From Ligula intestinalis (taxonomy: Eukaryota; Platyhelminthes; Cestoda; Diphyllobothriidea; Diphyllobothriidae), in NCBI GenBank assembly GCA_036362985.1, contig JAYGXS010000005.1, positions 50,880,394-50,944,393 of the forward strand: DNA of 64,000 bases, read 5' to 3'. The position numbers and the translations under genes were made by a program. Below, in pieces: positions 1-10,500 of the stretch. The notes under the pieces are model-generated. The model saw nothing but the letters and a program-made list of their open reading frames with translations, did not search any database and was not told the origin of the DNA. Position 1 is the first letter of the stretch. Each line of letters begins with the position of its first letter.

Positions 1-290
1 AATCATCACGCCCGGGTCCACCATGTCTGATGAAAGGTTAGCAGGTCAGAGCCCGCACGCCGTTCAGCAGACCACAAACACTCAAAAAGGCAATCACAGT
101 TAATTGTTGTTGTAGTTTTGCAGTAATTATTGTATCCTATGAATACTGAAAACTCCTGTGCATAAGCTTCCCTATCTGCTATTGTTCTCTGACTATGTCT
201 CTGATGAGGAATCCGCAGCGGATATCGAAACGTCGGGCGAATAAAAGTATTGACCCAGCGATCGAGTCCTCATCTTTTTAAGAGACTTTA
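1..290 (+). mobile_element. Penelope-like element 3' end with hammerhead-like motif (copy a)
   Basis: This stretch aligns almost throughout with the reverse complement of 24380-24660, including AATCATCACGCCCG at its start and the motif near its end. The window therefore begins inside an element. The motif at 196-239 is TGTCT, CTGATGA (201-207), a hairpin with ATCC/GGAT arms, GAAA (227-230), ACGT overlapping the last A, C234, then GGGCG. Penelope-like identity comes from the coding remnant in copy d. Confidence 0.6.
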
Positions 291-394
291 TCTTATCCCA
301 GTAAATTCCAATGTATTCCATATTCCAACCAATCGGCTAAATGTCACTGAACCGAAGGTAACAACCAGGATGCATCAATTTTTTAGATTCTGAT

Positions 395-540
395 TTTCCA
401 ATGATGCGTGCAACCCGTTTCTGCAACTGTTTCCTGCTCATGTCTCTGATGATAAATCCGCGACTAATGACGAAACGTCAGGCGAATAAATATATTGTCC
501 CAGCGATCGAGTATTATTCTTCTCCGATACGTGCAACCGT
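395..540 (+). mobile_element. Second partial copy of the same repeat (copy b)
   Basis: CTGATGA at 446-452 and GAAACGTC at 472-479 are flanked by TGTCT (441-445) and AGGCG (480-484), as in copy a. The hairpin between them (AATCCGCGACTAATGA) has lost most of its pairing. The downstream GAATAAA...CCAGCGATCGAGT also matches copy a. Confidence 0.55.
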
Positions 541-1291
541 TCATTTTTCTAGACTGCCGCGTATTTGCATGCTTCCATATGGTTAGTTGTTTGTGCCCAA
601 TTTCGGAGTAGGTCGGTAGTTGAAGGAAGTCCTTGTTACGCCTTTCGTCTCCCTTCCGCCCCTCGTGGGGCGTCTGCCCACGTGTGAGGTAAATATGTTG
701 GCAATATGACTCCCGCTGACTGAATGGACTCCTGACACAGTCAGGCTGCTTTCACCTGTCTCCTGTCATCTGGTTATTGCCGCGCGAGCCTTCCAACCAG
801 ATAGGCGGTGTGCGTCGCCACCTGTTGGTTCAGGGGCTCTACCACCGCGCTGCCGGATAGAGTCGGTGTTCCCGCATACGTTGATTAATCCAATCCACTA
901 ACATCATCCATAGCTTCATTGTAGCGGGCGGACAACAGGTGTCTTCCACATGCTTACATTTGAGGTTTTATGACATAAAGGGTTTCCCAGTTAATTTCTT
1001 GCAGCGCCCTCCCCTCTCTGGACTTCTAAACCCTGCCAGCGCACTCCTTTATATCACATAGTTGAACTTGAAACATATGCTTCAGGCCACTTTACTTCAC
1101 CCTCTCTCTTTCAACCTTTGTATCTGTACATGATAATGAACATAATGCGGATCTCTGTAATTGTACCCCCTGTGGCTTCCCGCATTGTGAACTATGTTCG
1201 AGGTTCCGGGCAATGCTACCGTGACTCTTCTGCGCAAATGTAAAAAAATGCCTTTGCGTAGTACTTATTACCTTTGCTCTCTTTTCAACAG
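541..1291. other. Non-coding upstream sequence
   Basis: No exon is recognised. The stretch is intronic or intergenic with respect to the afadin-like gene. It contains the GC-rich phrase TGACACAGTCAGGCTGC near 733, reminiscent of the 3065-3200 repeat, but the match is too short to call. Confidence 0.4.
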
Positions 1292-1537
1292 ACGCCGACA
1301 CCGCAACCAGAAGGAGCAGATAAGGAGCAACTCCCCGCTTCCAATGGTTTCTCAGCGGACCACGTCTCTTCAATGTCGACAGGAGAGGCCGATCGCGGTG
1401 AGGAGACCATAAACGGGACGCGAGAGCAGATAGGGGATGAAGATGAGGAGGAGGAGGTGGACGAGAATGTGCGAGTCTACAGTGTACTGGTTCCAAAAAT
1501 TGACAACAGCCTTGGTCTCAGCATTGTGGCAGCTCGG
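1292..1537 (+). CDS. AFDN: Afadin-like exon 1 of window: acidic linker and start of PDZ
   Basis: The acceptor is a pyrimidine run ending CAACAG before 1292, and the donor is GTGAGG at 1538. It encodes 82 residues in phase 0: a polar linker, then an acidic run (GDEDEEEEVDEN), then VRVYSVLVPKIDNSLGLSIVAAR. The last part is the first PDZ strand and the carboxylate-binding loop (SLGLSIV in place of GLGF). Confidence 0.8.
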
Positions 1538-4500
1538 GTGAGGCACACTACTCTGCTATGCGTGTACCTTGCTTTATCGGTTGTGTTTGTTTTAGCACTC
1601 AGCCAGTGCTGATGCGCCAACACATATTCTGGGTTTTAGAGTTGACGAACAGATACCTCTCACACAGATACCTACGTAAACCTAGCTTGTGCCTCGCGGG
1701 ACCAGTAGACTGATCAGCAGCCTATTGATTATTACCAGTGGAAAAAAGCCAAACCTCCTAATAATTAAGTCAGACTAGTAGTCATTCCGGTGGATTCTAG
1801 ATGACTGCTTAGGAAATTCTGCTTGGGCAGTCAGCTTGCTGTTCCCTATTGGTGGATTCCATATGGGCGGTAAGTTGGGCGGGTAATATCGACCCAAGTG
1901 TGATTAAATTCATGGCGCGAGGCGGGGCGTTTGTAGCTTAGCGGTTAGAGCGTTGGCCCCCGGTAAAGGCCTTCTCTGATACGCGGGTTCGAATCCCGCT
2001 GACTTCCTCGAGTTTTTTCACAATTGGGTCAACTCAAATGTAGCAAATCTGCCAAACCTCCTAATAATCCTGAATTTACCCGAATATCCATTCTAGGTGG
2101 GAGACTTGGCTACTCTGCTATCGCCATAAAGCCCGACTGCGCTGACAACTATTGCCGGGGTGGGGGGGAGGGGTAGCGAATGAGTACATAAATATTCGTA
2201 CTTTGACAAGACCATTATTATTCTAGCTGCGCCTTACAGCTGAACTAAATACTGAATTTGCGCTAAAATGCCAAACTGTCGACTTAGTTCGAGGGCGTCT
2301 GCGTTCGCATCGGGCGACTGCTGCAGAATGATCAACGCATGTTTCGTGTGAACCATTTTTTCTATTTTCTAAATCGACACAGTGTCAAGATAATTAATTA
2401 AATTATGAGTTGTATTACTTACTCAAGAATCACTTGCAGTCAATGAATGTCTGAATTTGAGGACGCATACACCATACCAGATATTGTTATTCTTATTTAG
2501 TTAGATTCTATCAGGACTTTCGTATACTTGTCTCCTGTTCCTGTTTATTCCTGGGGACGTTCTTCCCTGCTTTGGCCTTGAGAAAATGCTCACCTAAATG
2601 CGGGTCGGATACTCCGGCCGAGAAATATTTTCTCACCCTTTCCGTATTCTGCTCTGCCCGTCATTCCAACGCCTGTTGACCTTTACTTCATCTGACCTTT
2701 GGATGGTTTTCCCGAGCTGTATGTTTGTTTTCAACATCTTTCATCCGACCGACATGCTGTTAAGTTTGTCATTGGTTCGGCTCCTGCGTTGTACCATCAC
2801 TTGCAATTAAAACCAAACCCCTTATCTGCATCCCTGTGCACTTATCAATGACGAAATAGCCCACAACTTTTCTGGAACACTTACACAGTCAATTTGCCCA
2901 ATTATTTTTGATTCCGCCATATACTGCGTGTTCAGCGTCCCACGGAGTTCAATTTATTTCAACGTCGATGTAACAGGCTAAAGCTGGACGTATGCAGTAC
3001 TCTGTGCTCCTGCTAACCCAATGAAATAAGGCTGACATGGTCAGAATCCAACCTATAAACAAACCTTTGGGCTTTTAAATTATTACGACGCGCTAAAACT
3101 CGCCGATTGGAAGACTGCCAACTGACGGGCTAACTCGGTCTTCCTTTCAGCTTGGAGAGTCAGGCCGCAATGGCTCCTCTTCAATGTGGTCTCTTTGGGC
3201 ACTGCCACTCAGTTTGGATCTGAGTCGTTGCTTGTGTGAAATCCTAGTCTTTTGCATGCGTAGTCGGGCTTTCTTACTCTGCCAGCTACAAAGTCCAGTC
3301 TCGCCTCCATGAGGGAGAGGAGAGTGCGATAGATGTAGTTCGATCGTCGATGTCCACGACGAGCTTCTGCAAGCTGAAGGCAAACGTGATGACTGTAGCT
3401 GAATTACAGTGGGAGTAAACTCACAAGACTTATCCCACTCTCTCACCACTCCCACACCTGTACCCGATATAAAGACAAAGGTCGAAGAGATCATAGATGG
3501 GGGAAGGCGATAGTAAACTGATGAGTATCCCCGCCTATCACGTGGAAGACCCGGGTTCATTTCCCGATCGCGGGGCAAACTTTTAGTAGCACGCATAGGA
3601 GGGGCAGTCTTGTGTCCGACTTCGCTCTGTCTTCGCGACTCTGTCTTGACACCGGCTTCATGTGGGTACGGGATAGAAAGTGCGGTAAATATTCTGTACC
3701 TCTACTATCATTAAAAACGTTATCACGCACAAGTCACCGTCCTTACACAGATCTGTTTAGAGAATACGGTGGAAATAATCGAAATCGGTAATCGCTCATA
3801 TTCAAGTCACCTTCCCTGCGTTCACTTTGCTGTGGGGTACGCGGCGAACGGCTTTTTTGTGTAGACGAATGCAGGCAACTCTTGACCTTGCACTACATCC
3901 AACTTGGAAAATTACTGCGGCTGACATGGTGAGCGCGCGCAAGACTTGGTCGGATGGATAGAATTTCCTCGTGTCGGTTATAGTGCCTGCCCCTTTTCGA
4001 AGTGATCGCACCTTTGGAGCTATGATCAGCACTAATGCCTGGAAGGGGGCGCAACACATCTACCTGAAATCACCCCTCTCACATTCCTCGTATCTCTACT
4101 GCAACTAAAAGTCAAGCCCACGTGAAAATAGGTTTGAAAGCAACGTTTGAAAACCTGTCTATCGGCAGCAAATATTGCCTGATCTATAATTCTGCATGGA
4201 TCGGCCTCCAATAGAGGGGGAGGGGGTTTCTTATCTCAAGTACGTGAGAGTGCCGTAAGGCCGCATTTAAGGGGCATTGCACCTGTCCTTTGATTCACAT
4301 GGGCTCATTTGTTGTCTGATTTGCAGTCTTGACCGCTGTTGTTAACTTCGACAGTTAAAAATTTCGTTTAGCTCATGGAAAGGACCAAAACGCAATAACT
4401 TCTGCTTCCTCTGCGTAAGGATACTGCTTTCTGTTACCGGTCACTGCAACTGTAGAGGTAGGCCTATTTAGTTGGGAGCTAGCGAGAAAAGAGTGAGATT

Positions 4501-7500
4501 CCAGAAAGGTGAGTTTATATAATTATCATGGCCTACTCGAATGATTTCGAGATTGTTCCACAGGATGTTGTGCAGACGTGCAAGACCCACCTGATCCTAC
4601 TGCAGTCACAAATACCGCCCTTTTTAGCGTTATTTACTGTTGAATGATCTAGTTGACTCAATTGTGAAAAAAACTCGCGGCTTCGGTGAGCGTCGAACCC
4701 CTACAGCAGGGAAGACTTTTGTGCAGCCAACGCTCTACCACTGAGCTACGAGGTTCACCATGCGCCATGAATCTTACCACACTTGGATCGATGTTAACCA
4801 CCTAACCTACTGGTCGTATGGAATCCCTCGTTAGGGAACACAAGCTGACTGCCCAGACATGATTTCCCACAAGAATGTCTTCTAGGCTCGCTTAATTGGT
4901 AGGGGGGTTTGGCAGAGGTCGCGAGTTTTTTCACAATCGGGTCAACTACATTAAGCAAATCTGCCAAAAGCCTGCTTTATCATCGCCACCTCTCTCGAAA
5001 AGCCAGAATTCTAATTTTTGACGCAGTCAGTGACTGGAGCCTTCCACGTCCACTTCCGCATTGTCTGTTTTTTTTTCACAAATGCGTTTTCGTTTTAATG
5101 CGCTGAGCGCTGGTCAGAACCTGCAAGCATATTGATGCTCTCGTAAATTGGTGGCAAATTCATTGTTTGATGACACTGTTAGCTCTTTAGATGTGATTCT
5201 TAGAAAGGAAACTGGGTCCTGGTCAATAAATTTGAAAGCCTTTACTTACACATTTCTTTACATCTTTTCACTTATTCTGTAATCTATCACAGTCTCAGCC
5301 TGAATGGTTAGCAACTGTCGGAGTAATTTGACGCTCGGTGCCGTGAGTCAGATGGCTAGAACTCCTTCTTATTGTAGACCTATAACAACTCTCGCAGACA
5401 CAAAATCGCAGCGGGTCAGGGCTTCTGCAAAAATAGTTTCACCTCAATCGATGACGATGTCTTCAGTGGTGGACGTGGTAACAAGTAATGACGAGGGAAT
5501 AAAGTTATGACGATATTAGACTTGCGCAGCATCTACATCCTCACTCACCTGAGCCCGGTACAGAGACAGCATCAAGACGACCACGGGCTGGACTGCACAC
5601 AGGTGCCTGATCCAGAGTGAGAGAGAGGAGGTAGCCTACCATGTATGTGGCACGCAGGTTGGACGAGGTTGTGCTCATTTACCGGGCCTACCCCCATCTG
5701 TAGTATTCACGAGGAAGCCATTCGATTATGCTAGGTGTGTAGGGGATAGTGCTTTCAATGTGGTACAAGTAAGTCGCAAGTCACCGCTGCTTCCGCTGAT
5801 ATTGGTGGTCGGCATCGAGTTGGATGGACAAACTACCACTGTATCGCAGATACCGTTGCAACCTAAGGTAAACCATGTGCTGAAGGTATCACCTGTCTTA
5901 CCCATTTCTCAGTCTTTTAGGACAGCGAGGGAAAATGTCTTTTGCACAACTAAACTTTTCCGTTTTGTTGTTTCCCCCCCCCCTCCGCCAGGCCGAAGAC
6001 GGCAGAGATCTCGGTATCTACGTGAAGTCAGTGGTGCCTGGGGGCGGTGCAAGTCAGGCCCGTTGGCTCTGCACCTCGCCAACGCACTCCGACGAAAACG
6101 AGGAGCTTTTCGACTCGCCGCCCCTCCAACCCGGTGACCGCATACTCGCAGTCAATGGAAGACCCATGGCCGGCCTCTCGCAGGAGTCGGCTGCCCGCCT
6201 CGTCTCAACAGCCGGCTGCGAAGTCCACCTGAAGATTGCACGCAATCTGGGGCTGGGCTGCGTTGCCGCGGCTGCGGTCTTCGAGCGACGGGCCTCCCGC
6301 TCCACGACCAGTACCCTCTCCACGACTATCTGCAGAGATTCCCACACTGAACAACCTTTACCGCAGGTATGTCATGTTAACCAAAGAGAATGCGTGATAC
6401 ACATTTCTGTTATTGCTTCTGAGGATGGATCCGCGATGGATCCCGAAACGTCGGGCGAATGAGGTTTTTGTCCCGATAATCACCTCTCTTTCTAGTCGTG
6501 TGTATCTTCCAGGTAACACCGACCGGATCCTCCACGCAGAGCGAGGTCTGATTGACGGATCAGTACCGACGTACTACCGATGCTTTATCAGCAAATATAT
6601 ATTATTTTTCGTCAATGTAGAACGGCACGATCAGGACTAGTTCAGTCTGAACTGGCTACGCGCATTCATTTCAATCTGCACTTTTAGGTGCACGACCTTT
6701 AACCTGCCTGTCATTTGCTTCGAAACTACAAGCACCCTTTAGCTTCTATATTCTGGTCTGCCGAATACAGATATTCGAGAATTCCTTGTAGGTTCTGAGT
6801 TCAGTGGTAAGAAATCAACATCTGGACATCAAATGGACTGAATTCGAAAGGTTTAAAGTGATCTGAATAAACGACCGTTGTCTTAAATTGGGATTAGGAG
6901 GCGTTCGAAAACTTGGCGCTTTTGTTCGATGAGGAAATCAGCTATTAATTGCTTACATGCCATCCTCCCCTTCTAACAGGACATGGGAAGAGGAACGCCC
7001 CACGTAATGCAGGTGGATTTACGCCACATTTAAGAAGAGAAAATATTGGAGTATCCTAATCCAAAACTTATCAGTAACCCTAGCCCTATGCATGATCATA
7101 ACCACAATTTCTCCCTGAATCTAGGTCAAAGCCGCCTGTATTACAATTGATTCCTTCTCCTCCTCTCCTGCCAGGAGACATGGAAGTAATCCTTATCAAA
7201 ACTGGTTTAATTTATGTCCTTAACTTTACTTACCACCGCTCGAAATAAAAAGGCACTTCGATTGAACACATTAATTATGAAGCTTCCTCCGCTGAAGGTC
7301 GACTTACGCTAAGCAACAGGAGGGTTTTATTTCTGGTTAGGATTAAATTTGGGACATAACACGAGGTAGCCCACTGCAAATATAGACAACTGCACAGGGG
7401 CGGTGTTCAACTATGCATTCGAATCGCCGGACGGAATAGGGGACAATTCTTTTCCTCTGGGAGTAAAAAGCCATTATTAGCAACAAAGCACATTGGGACG

Positions 7501-10500
7501 GCTGATTCTGACATATTTGCTGCCACTGGTCACCGGTACCACAACCCTAGGCGATAGCATACCTGAAGTGTAAACTCGGCTATTGTTGCTTGGACATGAA
7601 TGAGCACTGGATAAGAAATTATGGTGTGTTGATAATCTGTAGCTCTATCATGATATCATCATCTGAACAAGGGGCAACTATTACTAGAAATGGTCTGCCT
7701 ATAACTTAGGTATTCTACCAATCTTCCTTCTTCTAGTCAAAAAAATAAAGAAAAGTGCTCCTCTACTTCCTTTATCTGCTAATTTACCTCATTTTCATTG
7801 CCAGGAGAAACCCACGAACGCGAAGAACTGCCGACCCAGCGATGGAGGAAGCCTCCCATGGATCCGAGAGTAATTAGAGGCCTTAATTCCCCAGTAGATT
7901 TAGTAGCCACTGAAACTGGATACGCCCGTCATAAAATCGAGTAGTTCACCGGGTTGAAAGCGAGATTGCCCTGAGGCTCGAGGTCACGGAGGGCAGAGCT
8001 CCCTGAAAAGAATTGCAACTCTCGGTGGTAGTAGTGGTAGTACTGACCTCTTTTAAGGTTGCGCATCGGACCCTGCACCACCCGCTGTACATCCAGTCGC
8101 AACACACTCACGCATCCATCCACACACGCATACCGGCAGTAGTAACAGCAGGACAGGTGACGGTACAGTCATTTAACTGGTTTTTATGGCAGGTGGCTTA
8201 CGGTGGCGACACTGGATCGGATTCCGCGCCTTACGCCGCCCTCCCACCGCCGCCAGCCCCCTGTTTGCGACCCGAGGGTGGCACCGCCCGTCATGGCAGC
8301 AGAAGAGCTTTGACCCAACTCTAGTTGTGACACGGGAACGTGAACACTGGTCGGTTTTATCACCATGGACGTCTAATTCATTTGAATTCCCGTGCTTAGC
8401 TCTGGTAGCAGGAGAGGCCACGGCGGAAGAGTAACTAAGGCTGACCCTCTAGCGACGGATAATAAGCCCAAAATAGCTATTCCAGTCTACCTAGTCGTTG
8501 CCGGTAATACTATTAGCCTAGTAACTAAAGCGTTAAATTTTCAATCGCAGAAATAATCTGTCATAAGAGTAATCCTGCGGTATCCGCCACTGAACCTCCC
8601 CCCTTCATTCTTGCAGGCAGGACGGATCGGTGACTTTGAGAATTTCGGCCGTAGCCAGTAGAGCGCAGGACCGTGATTCAACTTTCTTCTACTTCTAGCA
8701 GGTTAACCGGGGTAGCGATTCAAATGTGCAATACCACCAGTCTCACCGTGCGTTAAAGCACCACGTACCGAAAACCCCTTTTCGCCCTGCGTCCAGACTC
8801 CTTCGATAAGCCCTCGTTTCATTGGATGTTTTGCCCCATACTCGCATACCGAATAGATTAAGGACCTTACTTTGTCCAAAACGTGCCCCCAAAAAGTCTG
8901 CTTTCTGTCAAAGGAGCTGTTGAACGCTAGCTTTTAGCTTTCGATTATTTCACTGTCCTCTGTTTGACATAGTCACCCAGTGAAATATTTACGGATTTCT
9001 GTGGGGATTTAAAGTATACCGACGTCTGTTTCTCTAACAGAGCTTAAACTTTCGTCTTCGAGGTTATTACACATACATGAAAAGGTGTCGTCTTCCGTGT
9101 CTATGGTCCAGCGTTCCAATATAAAGCGGAAATGTCCGTCTCACAAGGGAGAGCGGCAACCACCTCGACTATTGTAAAAATGTTATTAAAATCTGTTTTT
9201 AAAGTTGCCGAAATTCCCATCAGATAATTCAGAAAGGCAGAAGGTCCAGTACATTTATCTGGGGGGGGGCTTATTGGAACCGGTCCAGGGAGAGGGTGTA
9301 GTGGAATATACAGCGCGGCATAATGCATGCAGTTGAACGACCGTTCTTCACGTCAGGCGTGAAACTTGCAGGCGGTCCTGACCCGATGAAACTTCATCGA
9401 AGGCTCACGTATGCTCGCTAGCGGCCCTTCTGAAATCTGTTTTTCTGCAATTTTTTTCTTTTCATTGTGTGCACAGCCATGTGCTTGAGCTGCTGCCCGC
9501 TGACATTAACATGGTATTGCATGCCTGATGAATGACTCCTCAGCACACAGGCTCAGCTACCCTGAAATGTGCGGTGGTTTAGGCCATCACCGGTCCAACC
9601 CCCTAAATGGCAATTCAGATTGAACTCCCGCCCGAAAGCGCCGGAGCCACGTGGTGCTGACGCCTACGGCGCCACGCGGCTGAGCAGTCGTCGTCGTCGG
9701 TGTGTGTATGTTGCGGAGATGTGTGTTTGAAGTGCGGCGAACCCCCACTCTGGCCTTGAGCAGTCCCTGGCGGCCTCTTTCTGCAATCCTGTGGTGGTGG
9801 TGGTGGTGGTGGTGGTGGTGGTGGTGGTGGTGGGCATGGTTACCGCCCTGATGAGTCATCGCAACCGAATTACACGCGCATGGAATTGCCACACGGTCGC
9901 CTTCGCATAGTCAACAATAGAGGTCGGCGGACCTGCGTGTTGGCGTGTGTGTGTGTGTGCGGCCGCCCGGCTAACTGACATGTCCTTATTAGAGTTGCTT
10001 AAGTCTCCTGGCTGACCGGGGCAAAGTCTATGCAGAAACACCCGTACGGCATTCTTAACACGCCATCCACACACAGCCCAAAAANNNNNNNNNNNNNNNN
10101 NNNNNNNNNNNNNNNNNNNNNNNNNNNNNNNNNNNNNNNNNNNNNNNNNNNNNNNNNNNNNNNNNNNNNNNNNNNNNNNNNNNNNNNNNNNNNNNNNNNN
10201 NNNNNNNNNNNNNNNNNNNNNNNNNNNNNNNNNNNNNNNNNNNNNNNNNNNNNNNNNNNNNNNNNNNNNNNNNNNNNNNNNNNNNNNNNNNNNNNNNNNN
10301 NNNNNNNNNNNNNNNNNNNNNNNNNNNNNNNNNNNNNNNNNNNNNNNNNNNNNNNNNNNNNNNNNNNNNNNNNNNNNNNNNNNNNNNNNNNNNNNNNNNN
10401 NNNNNNNNNNNNNNNNNNNNNNNNNNNNNNNNNNNNNNNNNNNNNNNNNNNNNNNNNNNNNNNNNNNNNNNNNNNNNNNNNNNNAATAAGTGTACAGATT

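Larger units (their letters stand above)
1538..5991 (+). other. Intron between afadin-like exons 1 and 2
   Basis: This 4.45-kb intron carries the two tRNA-like elements (1748-2068 and 4650-4973) and the R3/R4/tRNA-Asp-like block (3065-3576). I see no convincing internal exon in the rest. Confidence 0.6.

Noticed and set aside
1924..2006. Functional tRNA gene
   Set aside because: The T arm and box A are good, but the anticodon arm and acceptor stem do not fold, and the sequence recurs in a repeat at 4650-4918.
3147..3596. 149-codon minus-strand frame
   Set aside because: It covers repeats R3/R4 and a tRNA-Asp-like sequence; the frame is not kept in other copies.
9587..9892. Minus-strand frame with a poly-His run
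   Set aside because: It is produced by the (TGG)n microsatellite; the rest looks random.
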